Shown here piece after piece: positions 1-7,255 of a stretch of 64,000 nucleotides of DNA (position 1 is the stretch's first letter; every line of letters starts with the position of its first letter). The notes under the pieces are model-generated. The model was not told the origin of the DNA. It was given only the letters and a program-made list of their open reading frames with translations, and made no database searches. Source of the stretch: JBFWPF01 sp050250135 (lineage in GTDB: Bacteria; Chlamydiota; Chlamydiia; Chlamydiales; JAFEGQ01); assembly GCA_050250135.1 (NCBI GenBank), contig JBFWPF010000002.1, positions 26,709 through 90,708 on the forward strand. The letters run 5' to 3'. The position numbers and the translations under genes were made by a program.

Positions 1-299
1 AATGCGTTCCCAACGGGCCCGACAAGAAGAGGTAAACCACCCGATTGGAACAGACTAGGCACCAAGGTAAACTGAGGGGCCTTAACTATCCGCCCCTTCC
101 ACCTTTGGTAGAACCCCTTCCAGTCCCCCTCGTCTGTTACCGTTATGGGATAGAGATCGCGACTGACCAGCATCGACCAGAGCCGTGGCCGATTGGTCAC
201 CACATTAAACTGTTTACTTGTTCGGCCCGCCGCTCCGATGGTGGGGAGATCGCAGCGGTGGAAAATCAGATCAGATAGATCAGAAGGCAGGGCGTCCAT
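1..299 (-). CDS. F-box domain protein, N-terminal part (gene runs off the left edge)
   Basis: Reading the minus strand from an ATG at 299 gives 99 codons with no stop up to the window edge, so only the N-terminus is present. Residues 4 to about 45 fit the eukaryotic F-box pattern: LPSDLSDLIF, then CD, then GRTSKQFN, and the closing RPRLW. F-box domains bind Skp1 and recruit targets to SCF ubiquitin ligases; expanded F-box families are known in amoeba-associated Chlamydiae. The protein is probably a T3S effector acting in the host cell (inference). The substrate-recruiting C-terminus lies outside the window. It is divergent from the gene at 430. The plus-strand ORF at 45-278 is its antisense shadow. 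Start is moderately sure; no strong ribosome-binding site is seen. Confidence 0.7.
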   Translation of the reverse strand, partial: MDALPSDLSDLIFHRCDLPTIGAAGRTSKQFNVVTNRPRLWSMLVSRDLYPITVTDEGDWKGFYQRWKGRIVKAPQFTLVPSLFQSGGLPLLVGPVGNA

Positions 300-429
300 A
301 GCCCAAAGAGTATAACTTAGCTGCCCCCTTTAATCCAGAAGGGGCTCAATCGCGCCATAATAAAAAATTTGCTCCATAGCCTGCATTTGCCCGATGGGTT
401 ATCCTTCTCTCCAAAATTGAGGGGGGAAT
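300..429. promoter_or_regulatory. Divergent intergenic region between F-box gene and membrane protein gene
   Basis: This 130-nt AT-richer gap separates two divergent genes. It holds a small inverted repeat (CCCCTT / AAGGGG around 333-353) and a TATACT-like -10 element on the minus strand near 310. A ribosome-binding site of six G residues sits just before the ATG at 430. No convincing -35/-10 pair was found for either gene. Confidence 0.35.
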
Positions 430-2112
430 ATGATCAGCGACATTTTGCAGGGGATTCGAGAGGGGTACGAGGTCTTTGATGGCCTTGAAGATGAGGCGGT
501 CTCGCGGGTTGGGGGTGACTGGTCCGATATCACCTTCCACCAGTGCCTCCTCCTCTACGCCACTATGGGGGCGGTTAACCAGCTCTCGGGGATGCGCATC
601 CCCGCCTTTGCTCGGGTGGGGGTAGCGGCTCTGCCCGCCCTCCTCTGGTACCGGCACTCCCAGCTCGATCCGAAAACAGACTCTTGGGAGAGGGAGACCA
701 TCCATTTCCTCCACGAGAACATGTGGAAGGGGGCCTTTGCCGTGGCCCTTGTGAGCAACCTTGCCTTGATCCGTGAGGGGGAGTGGTTGACTGGGGGGAT
801 CGGCCTCGGCTTTACCCTCTACCAGCCGGCCGAAACCTACATCTCCCACACCGACGGCTCCCTCAAGAAGCTGGAGGTTCCCCACAAGGTGAGGAGCGCT
901 CTTCGCTTCAGCGCCCAGCTGATCGCCATCGGAGCAGCGATCATCTATGGGGACACCTTTGACCGGGTCAAGTCGCTGATTACCGGCGCGCTACTCCTGC
1001 GGATGTGGCTCCCCAGCAGAACTCCAGAGCCGCTTACGACGACCATGGTTGACTTAGAGAAAACGATCGATGAGAGCAAGCTAGTCGTGAATCGGCAGCA
1101 TGTTGAGGTTTACAGAAGCCCCTTTGTCCCCGATGTGGGCGAATACCATGCCGACGACTTTGAAACGCTGTTTAAGGGCGTCGAGTGGAAAGATAACCTT
1201 CTCGAGGCTCTCAAGAGCGAAGTGTATGCCCATGACCGGTGGCTCGGTACTCCCTCCCCCGACGGGAAGAATGAGATTGCGTTTGCTCGCAGAGGGATGG
1301 AGCTCTTCGTGAAGGGGCTCAGGAGCGGCCAGGCATCGGCCGGGTTAATCAACAACCTGGACGATCACAGGAAGCGGGCAGGGCATATTCTCGCTGGCCT
1401 TAGTGGGAGGAAAAACAGGCCCCAACTCCTTCTGCGGCTGGCCCTTGCTGCGCAGCACTGCAATACGGGCATCGAAGATGAGTGTGATCAGGTCTACCGC
1501 TCCATGTATGGCCTTCCCCATTTGGATTTTTCCCAAAAGGTGGGGGAAGTTCTGGCGCAGCGGCGAAAGGTCCTCTTCGAAAGGACGATGATGATTCGGC
1601 ACAGTGAGCTCAACGAGTGGGTCCAGCGCTTTTTCGATCCCAGTGCCCGCCACAACCAGAGTCAGTTTGTCCAGTTGTTGGGGGGAGAGGTAGGCCACCC
1701 CGACAAGGCTCGACTCGACTGGGATCTCCATGCGACCGGTCACTTGGAGCAGAAGGTTATTCTGAGCGCCCTCTACGCCAACACCCTTCCCTTCTTCTGG
1801 CACGACTATACGGTCAAAGAGATCATTAGTGCGGTGGAGGAGGCGATTCGGGTGGGCGAGAGGCCTCGCAAGAAAAAAGAGATCGCTTCCGATGAGAAGG
1901 AGGACAAGGAGCTCCTCCTCGCTACGGGCGATGTTCTCGAGGCCCTAGCCGCTATCCGGGGGGGGAATAACGCTGAGCTCTGGGTAAGGCAGAATGCTTA
2001 TGAGGAGAAAGAGATCGAAGAGAATGAGGAGACGACCTGGCTCTACTCCCTTAAACGGGAGCACATCATTGCTCTCCTCGTTCACCACGGTGTCCTTTCC
2101 CTACGCCAATAA
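430..2112 (+). CDS. Multi-spanning N-terminus plus long soluble C-terminus, function unknown
   Basis: 560 aa, ATG preceded by a G-rich ribosome-binding site at 421-426. The first 200 residues contain about four or five hydrophobic stretches (around residues 38-55, 60-75, 97-112, 118-132 and 155-195), followed by about 360 soluble, charged residues. There is no signal peptide. The middle of the tail has a CNTGIEDECDQVYRS segment followed by basic helices, faintly like the Cys-acid-rich helical region of bacterial E3-ligase-type effectors, but this is too weak to name. A charged KKK/EKED stretch lies near residue 478. Neighbours are a divergent F-box gene and a convergent transporter whose 3' end overlaps by 47 bp. 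It could be an inclusion-membrane or T3S effector protein (inference), or a housekeeping membrane protein. Confidence 0.65.
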   Translation: MISDILQGIREGYEVFDGLEDEAVSRVGGDWSDITFHQCLLLYATMGAVNQLSGMRIPAFARVGVAALPALLWYRHSQLDPKTDSWERETIHFLHENMWKGAFAVALVSNLALIREGEWLTGGIGLGFTLYQPAETYISHTDGSLKKLEVPHKVRSALRFSAQLIAIGAAIIYGDTFDRVKSLITGALLLRMWLPSRTPEPLTTTMVDLEKTIDESKLVVNRQHVEVYRSPFVPDVGEYHADDFETLFKGVEWKDNLLEALKSEVYAHDRWLGTPSPDGKNEIAFARRGMELFVKGLRSGQASAGLINNLDDHRKRAGHILAGLSGRKNRPQLLLRLALAAQHCNTGIEDECDQVYRSMYGLPHLDFSQKVGEVLAQRRKVLFERTMMIRHSELNEWVQRFFDPSARHNQSQFVQLLGGEVGHPDKARLDWDLHATGHLEQKVILSALYANTLPFFWHDYTVKEIISAVEEAIRVGERPRKKKEIASDEKEDKELLLATGDVLEALAAIRGGNNAELWVRQNAYEEKEIEENEETTWLYSLKREHIIALLVHHGVLSLRQ

Positions 2113-4249
2113 CGTTTCTGAGGATCGACCAGTGGGGGGACTTCTTGCCGGTCTCCCCTAGGATCCACTTATCGTGCTCCCGCTTGGCAAAGCCGTCGAG
2201 CTTGCGCATGTTCATCCAGTAGTTCACAAAGTTAAGAAACTCGGGCTCACCCCGACCCACCCCAAAGGCGTAGAAGGAGCGGTCGATCGGGGGATCTTGG
2301 GTGACGATGGTGTAGGCCGGGTGGATCAGCGACCAGGTCAGCCCCTCCTCACTCGACCACAGGAGCGCATCGATCGTCGGGTCGTTGAGGAAGTCATCCA
2401 CATTTTCCAGCGCGACAATCTCTGCATTGGGAAACTTTTCAACCGCCACCTGATAGAAGTAGCTGTTCTTCTCAGCAGCAATGCGTAGGCCCGTTTGCTG
2501 CTTCACCTTCTCATAGCTGACAAACTCCTCCCGCCGGGTGTCGAGGACGACAAAGACCGCATCGATCACAAAGGTAGGGACGGTAAAGTCCATCCGCTCG
2601 AGCCGCTTTGTGTTGACCGAGACACCGCTCATCGCAATGTCGAAGAGGTCCTGCTCGAGGTAATCGGGAATCTCCTCATAGTAGGCAAAGGGGACGAGGA
2701 CGAGGTTCACATTGAGCGCCTCCGCCAGGTTTTGCGCATAGGCAATATCGTAGCCGACCAGGTCGTTGTTTTCGTTAAAGTAGACAAAGGGGAGGGAGGG
2801 GACATTGTAGCCCACCCAGAGTTCATTCGTCCTTCGGATCCGCTCCAGAGTCGTCTCCCCCTCCTTTTTGGCCTCTCGCTTGGGCACCTTGTCGCCTGGG
2901 CGGTAGAGGGTGGTGGGGACGGTCGAGGCAATGGTTAGGGAGGGCCAAATGGGCTTCAGAGGAGGGGGAGAGGGCTGAATGAAGTAAAGGCCAGTTAGCG
3001 TGGCGGCGAGGATCGCAAGCGTGATGCCGGCGTTGAGAAGGAGCTTGGGGAGCTTGAAGCGGAGCTGCTTGGTAAAGGCAAAGAGGGTCAGCAGGGTAAA
3101 GACCGCTACCCCTGACACCCCAGCGAAGGCCTGGAAGTTGCGGGTAATGGCGAGTGTCTCGGCAAAGAGGCGGAGGCCATCGGCAGGGAGCCCCATCTCC
3201 TTGATGAGAAAGGCGATCGAGTTCAGGGCAGCGGTGACGGGGCCCGCAAGGGTCAGGATGCTCTCCGGGATCAGTTTTAGGTAGGCCCAGAAGGTAAAGT
3301 CGTAGGCATAGAAGTAGATCAGGAAGAGGATAAAGAACATCGCCATCAGGTTGCCGACGAGGGGGAGGTTGTAGGCGATCGGCGTTAGCGTCTTTCCAAT
3401 AACTCGGGTCTCTTCCGGTTCGATCCCGTGGTTTGCCCCCATCGCCGAGATCCCATCCATGATGTAGGGGAGGGAGACAAAGATGTTCCCCGTTGAGAAG
3501 CCGATCAGGAGGGCGGGCTGGAGGCTGCTGAGCAGCTCCTTATAGCGAACGGGTGTCAGGGAGGTCACCAAAGCGGGCAGGGCCCAGAAGACGAAAAAGA
3601 GGGAGGCGACGGCCATCGCGATCAGGTAGACCGCTAGCTTTTCGAGCTGGTGCCACGGCACCGTCCCCACCGTTGTCCCGATCAGGGCAAAGACGCCGAT
3701 AGGGGAGAGTTGGATCACCCACCTCGTGATCCGGGAAAGGCCATTTGTGGCCGCTTCGAGGACATCGAGTATAGCCTCCTTTTTCTTTAGCACCATTAGG
3801 GCCGCGCCAAAGAAGAGGCTAAAGACGACCACCGCGGGGACGATGTTGTTGCTCAGCGCCTCAAAGATATTGTCGGGGATAAAGAGGCGGAGAACCCCCC
3901 CTGGGATGGCTCCAGAGGTGGTTTGGGCCGCAAAATGGGAGATCTCCTTTTGGGGGGGGAAGGAGAGGGTCATCGCAAACATCGTTCCAAGGACGATGAT
4001 CCAAATCGGGACCAAAAAGACCGCCCCATACTTCAAGAGGCGCTTTGCCTGGCTCACCTGGAGGCTTCCGATCCCGTGGATCAGGGCGAAAAAGATATAG
4101 GGGAGTATGGACATCTTCAGCAGGAGGATGAACCCGTCGCCGATCGGCATCAGTGGGCTCATCAGGTCGCCAAAAAAAAGGCCCGCCACAACTCCGAGCG
4201 CGATCCCGGTCAGGATCTGATAGGGGAGGGTCATCCCAAGGATTTTCAT
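2066..4249 (-). CDS. Dicarboxylate/amino acid:cation symporter fused to a periplasmic solute-binding domain
   Basis: 727 aa. Residues 1 to about 430 have the DAACS (GltP/EAAT) layout: many hydrophobic helices, a helical-hairpin region LLIGFSTGNIFVSLPYIMDG and a second around AYNLPLVGNLMAMFF. The usual NMDGT motif is not intact, so substrate and ion coupling are uncertain. After a last membrane helix (LAILAATLTGLYFI) and a Pro/Lys linker, residues about 470-715 match a family 3 solute-binding protein (RTNELWVGYN, NDLVGYDIAYAQNLAEALN, DFTVP). The binding protein is therefore tethered to its own secondary carrier, presumably on the periplasmic side, and likely delivers an amino acid. It starts within the ATGA overlap with the upstream aldehyde dehydrogenase, so the two are co-translated. 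Its 3' end overlaps the convergent gene at 430-2112. Confidence 0.85.
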   Translation of the reverse strand: MKILGMTLPYQILTGIALGVVAGLFFGDLMSPLMPIGDGFILLLKMSILPYIFFALIHGIGSLQVSQAKRLLKYGAVFLVPIWIIVLGTMFAMTLSFPPQKEISHFAAQTTSGAIPGGVLRLFIPDNIFEALSNNIVPAVVVFSLFFGAALMVLKKKEAILDVLEAATNGLSRITRWVIQLSPIGVFALIGTTVGTVPWHQLEKLAVYLIAMAVASLFFVFWALPALVTSLTPVRYKELLSSLQPALLIGFSTGNIFVSLPYIMDGISAMGANHGIEPEETRVIGKTLTPIAYNLPLVGNLMAMFFILFLIYFYAYDFTFWAYLKLIPESILTLAGPVTAALNSIAFLIKEMGLPADGLRLFAETLAITRNFQAFAGVSGVAVFTLLTLFAFTKQLRFKLPKLLLNAGITLAILAATLTGLYFIQPSPPPLKPIWPSLTIASTVPTTLYRPGDKVPKREAKKEGETTLERIRRTNELWVGYNVPSLPFVYFNENNDLVGYDIAYAQNLAEALNVNLVLVPFAYYEEIPDYLEQDLFDIAMSGVSVNTKRLERMDFTVPTFVIDAVFVVLDTRREEFVSYEKVKQQTGLRIAAEKNSYFYQVAVEKFPNAEIVALENVDDFLNDPTIDALLWSSEEGLTWSLIHPAYTIVTQDPPIDRSFYAFGVGRGEPEFLNFVNYWMNMRKLDGFAKREHDKWILGETGKKSPHWSILRNVIGVGKGHRGERGEQ

Positions 4250-5604
4250 AGGCTCTCAGAGCGGATCACGATCAGCTTTTCAACGGCCATGTCCCGTATG
4301 GCGTAGGGGATCCCCCCCATCCCCAGTCCCGACTGCTCCCGCCCTCCGAAGGGCATCCAGTCGGCCCTAAAGGCGGTATGGTCGTTGATCATCACCCCGG
4401 TCCCCTTGAGCCGTTTGGCGACATAGAGGAGGCGATCGATCTCCTTCCCAAACACTGCCGATTGGAAGGCAAAGGGGAGGCTATTGGCCCGTCCGATCGC
4501 CTCATCGATCCCCTCATAGGGGTAGAGGCAGATTACCGGCCCGAAGATCTCCTGGGTTGAGAGCAGGGAGTCCTTTGGGGGATCGAGCACCACCGTCGGT
4601 TCAAAGCAGGTCTTTCCGATCCGGTGGCCGCCGCACAGGAGCTTATGCCCCTTTACCCACTCCTCGATCCGGTCGACCTCTTTTGGCGAGATAAGGGGCC
4701 CCACATGGGTCTCTCCCCGAGTGGGATCGCCCACGACCAGCCCCTTGGCCTCCGCGACCAACCGTTCAGCTACCTCCTCCATCCTTTTCTTGGGAACAAA
4801 GAGGCGCTGCACCGAGACACAGACCTGACCTGCATGGTAGAAAGCCCCCTTCACAATCCGAGGAATTGCCCCCTCCAGGTTGGTATCCTCAAGCAAAATG
4901 ACAGGCGCCGCCCCCCCGTGTTCCAGCACAACGCGGGTACCTGGAGCCACCTTTGATCGCAGCTCCCAGCCCACCTTTAGGGAGCCGATAAAGCTCACGT
5001 AGGCGACGCGGGGATCGGTCGCCAGCTTCTCGGCGACTCCATCATCGCAAATCGCCATCTGACACCACCCCGCAGGGAGCCCGGCCTCGGCCAAAATATC
5101 GACCAGATGCTTGCAGGAGAGGGGGGTTGTTAGAGCCGGCTTCACGATCACTGGGCAGCCCGCTGCTACAGCGGGAATTACCTGGTGGATGATCAGGTTG
5201 AGGGGGTGGTTGAAGGCGCTGATCGCCACTACCGTCCCGATCGGCTCTCTTACCGTGAAGGCCACCCGTCTTCGGGTTGCCTCGGTGATCCCCATCGGTA
5301 CCTGTGTTCCGGTCAGCCCCCCGAGCGTTTGCATCGCCGAGCGGATCCCTTGAACGGCTCTCCCCGCTTCGACCTCCGAGTCGACGAGGGGTTTTCCCCC
5401 CTCTTCCGCGATGCAGTGGGCGAGCTCTTCAAGGCGCTCCTCTACCCGGTTGGCTACCCGTCTGAGCAGGGCAATCCGCTGATCGACCGGCATTGGCGCT
5501 CCTAGCCCCTGCGCCCGCTCGAGCATCCCCATCACCTCGCCCTCTCCCTGGATAGGGAGCTCACCAACGGGACTCAGATCGTAGGGGGCAAAGACCTTTA
5601 GCAT
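4246..5604 (-). CDS. NAD(P)-dependent aldehyde dehydrogenase
   Basis: 452 aa from the ATG at 5604; an upstream in-frame TTG at 5640 would add 12 residues but gives an unlikely N-terminus. It oxidises an aldehyde to its acid in the cytosol. The fold landmarks are present: ISAFNHPLN and VIVKPA in the cofactor domain, the general base in LEHGGAAP, the catalytic Cys in HAGQVCVSVQR, the EIFGPV motif and the C-terminal PFGG. This set is closest to the lactaldehyde / non-phosphorylating glyceraldehyde-3-phosphate dehydrogenase side of the family; the substrate cannot be read from the sequence. The stop overlaps the start of the symporter-binding protein fusion (ATGA), suggesting a two-gene catabolic unit in which the transporter brings in the precursor. 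Confidence 0.9.
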   Translation of the reverse strand: MLKVFAPYDLSPVGELPIQGEGEVMGMLERAQGLGAPMPVDQRIALLRRVANRVEERLEELAHCIAEEGGKPLVDSEVEAGRAVQGIRSAMQTLGGLTGTQVPMGITEATRRRVAFTVREPIGTVVAISAFNHPLNLIIHQVIPAVAAGCPVIVKPALTTPLSCKHLVDILAEAGLPAGWCQMAICDDGVAEKLATDPRVAYVSFIGSLKVGWELRSKVAPGTRVVLEHGGAAPVILLEDTNLEGAIPRIVKGAFYHAGQVCVSVQRLFVPKKRMEEVAERLVAEAKGLVVGDPTRGETHVGPLISPKEVDRIEEWVKGHKLLCGGHRIGKTCFEPTVVLDPPKDSLLSTQEIFGPVICLYPYEGIDEAIGRANSLPFAFQSAVFGKEIDRLLYVAKRLKGTGVMINDHTAFRADWMPFGGREQSGLGMGGIPYAIRDMAVEKLIVIRSESL

Positions 5605-5654
5605 AGACCTGTTTTGCCACCCGGGCAGCCCCTTTGTCAATCTTCAGTTTATTG

Positions 5655-5685
5655 CACAAATACCCCAAAAATCGGGGTATTTGTG
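5655..5685. promoter_or_regulatory. Perfect 12-bp inverted repeat upstream of abiE, candidate operator
   Basis: CACAAATACCCC (5655-5666) and its exact reverse complement (5674-5685) flank a 7-nt spacer, between the divergent aldehyde dehydrogenase and abiEi genes. AbiEi antitoxins are known to repress their own promoter through inverted repeats, so this may be the operator; it lies about 50-75 bp upstream of the -35 box. A partial direct repeat, TTTGTGAT, recurs at about 5779 just before the start codon. A terminator role is less likely because no coding region ends here. Confidence 0.5.
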
Positions 5686-5731
5686 ATTGCACATGCCGTA
5701 ATCCATTGATAATCAGTGTATCCATGAGCAC

Positions 5732-5759
5732 TTGACAAGTAGCGGGAATCAAGTACAAT
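5732..5759 (+). promoter_or_regulatory. Sigma-70/66-type promoter of the abiE operon
   Basis: TTGACA at 5732-5737, a 16-nt spacer and TACAAT at 5754-5759, with the abiEi ATG 28 nt further on. The -35 is consensus and the -10 is one base off. No other good promoter is seen in this gap. Confidence 0.75.
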
Positions 5760-5786
5760 TACCCCTATAAACGATGGGTTTGTGAT

Positions 5787-6386
5787 ATGCGCCAGCGTGA
5801 GATGGCCTTGTTCCGAGTTGCGGAGTCCCAGCAGGGGCTGTTCACAGCCAAGCAGGCTGAGGCCGCAGGCTATGCGAGTAAGGGGCATGCGGCCCAAGTT
5901 AAAAATGGTCGCTGGCAGAGGGTCGATCGGGGAGTTTACCGCCTCACTCTCTACCCCCAAACCGACCGGCCCGACCTTGTCCACTGGTCGTTGTGGTCCC
6001 GTGGGCGAGATGACGACCCTCAAGGTGTGTTCTCTCATCGAACCGCACTTAGCCTCTATCACCTCTCTGATGATAACCCCTCAAAACTCGACATGACGAT
6101 TCCCTCCACCTTTAGGAAACAGGTGGCCACACCACCAATCCTGCGACTGCATCGTGCTACACTTGATCCTACTGAGGTGCAGGTGTGGGATGGTTTTAAA
6201 GTGACGACTCTGGTAAGAACGTTTGCCGATCTTTTGATTGATGGGAGTTTGGAGGAGGAGCTTCTCCAACAAGCGATAGAGGAAGCACTAAGCCAGGGCC
6301 TGCTCCTATCAAGAGGCCAATTGCTCGAGCATCCGCTCGTCAAAGATGATCGTAGGGTGAGGCAAATAGTAGAGCAGGTTGCATGA
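5787..6386 (+). CDS. abiEi: AbiEi-type antitoxin / transcriptional autorepressor
   Basis: 199 aa. The N-terminal 60 residues form a winged helix (QQGLFTAKQAEAAGY, RWQRVDRGVYRL) typical of AbiEi; the rest (HRTALSLYHLSD, LDMTIPSTFRK, LVRTFADLL) matches the AbiEi C-terminal antitoxin domain. It should bind the operon promoter and neutralise the nucleotidyltransferase encoded next. The stop overlaps the toxin start by ATGA at 6383-6386. Base composition looks slightly more AT-rich than that of the neighbours, consistent with acquisition, though not measured. In well-studied AbiE systems toxin and antitoxin act as a type IV pair and give phage defence by growth arrest. Confidence 0.85.
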   Translation: MRQREMALFRVAESQQGLFTAKQAEAAGYASKGHAAQVKNGRWQRVDRGVYRLTLYPQTDRPDLVHWSLWSRGRDDDPQGVFSHRTALSLYHLSDDNPSKLDMTIPSTFRKQVATPPILRLHRATLDPTEVQVWDGFKVTTLVRTFADLLIDGSLEEELLQQAIEEALSQGLLLSRGQLLEHPLVKDDRRVRQIVEQVA

Positions 6387-7255
6387 GTTCGAGTCGAAGG
6401 CCGTCAGAGTTTAAGTCGCCAGAGGACTTCAGAAGCAGCCTTGAGGCGTATCTTCAAAAGCAAGCAGTCCTCCATCATAAAGAACTGCAGCGCTATCGGC
6501 GTGAGGTGGCGTTTGAACGGTTACTCGCCAGGCTCTTCGCAGTCGATAACTCTCCCTTCGTGCTTAAGGGAGGGTGTGCCATGGAACTGCGGTTGGAGAT
6601 AGCCCGTTCTACTCGCGATATGGATCTTGTTGTGCTCGAAGAGTTCCTCACCGAGGCTGATTTACTCCATCAGGAACTTTCCCGCTTTGCCGCTCAAGAT
6701 ATGGAAGATGGCTTTACCTTTACTATTGAGAGAATGAAATTTCCCCTCACTACGACTCTCAAAGGGGGTGGACGATTCCCAGTTACATGTAAGATTGGCA
6801 GACGCCCCTTCATCAACTTTACTGTAGATGTCGCCCTTGGCGAGCCCATTGTCACTCCGGTGGCCTGGGAGGAGGTGCCTGGCAAACTCTCTCCTTTTCA
6901 ACTGCCCAGTTTCCGTTGCCGGATGATCTCGCGCGAGCAACAGTTTGCCGAGAAGATTCACGCCTATGCCTCCCTCCGACATGGAGAGCAGAATGGTCGC
7001 ACAAAGGATCTCGTCGATCTTTATCTCCTCATTGAAGAGGAAAAGCTAGATGGCGCCCATCTCAGGAAATCCCTTGATCAGGTATTTGCAATGCGTGACG
7101 GTCAATCTCCACCCTCTGCTCTTGCTTCACCCCCTGACTCGTGGGCAGGTCGTTTTTCCCACATGGCTGAAGAGGTAGGGCTCAGCTGCACGATGGAGAG
7201 TGCCTACGAGCGAGTTGCAGAGTACTACGACACCCTCCAAGTAGTCACTGTCTAA
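6383..7255 (+). CDS. abiEii: AbiEii-type nucleotidyltransferase toxin
   Basis: 290 aa. The nucleotidyltransferase core is visible near residues 54-80: VLKGGCAMELRL, then STRDMDLVV carrying the paired Asp residues for metal binding. Further downstream come REQQFAEKIHAY and RTKDLVDLYLL, the conserved AbiEii helices with Lys and Asp. Related toxins (MenA-like) transfer nucleotides to tRNA acceptor ends and block translation; that activity is inferred here. Length is normal and no key residue is missing, so it looks functional. Its 3' end overlaps by 11 bp the stop of the convergent glutamate dehydrogenase gene. Confidence 0.87.
   Translation: MSSSRRPSEFKSPEDFRSSLEAYLQKQAVLHHKELQRYRREVAFERLLARLFAVDNSPFVLKGGCAMELRLEIARSTRDMDLVVLEEFLTEADLLHQELSRFAAQDMEDGFTFTIERMKFPLTTTLKGGGRFPVTCKIGRRPFINFTVDVALGEPIVTPVAWEEVPGKLSPFQLPSFRCRMISREQQFAEKIHAYASLRHGEQNGRTKDLVDLYLLIEEEKLDGAHLRKSLDQVFAMRDGQSPPSALASPPDSWAGRFSHMAEEVGLSCTMESAYERVAEYYDTLQVVTV

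Noticed and set aside
45..278. 77-aa plus-strand ORF at the left edge
   Set aside because: It is antisense to the F-box reading frame, is Pro-rich without any family pattern, and has no ribosome-binding site.
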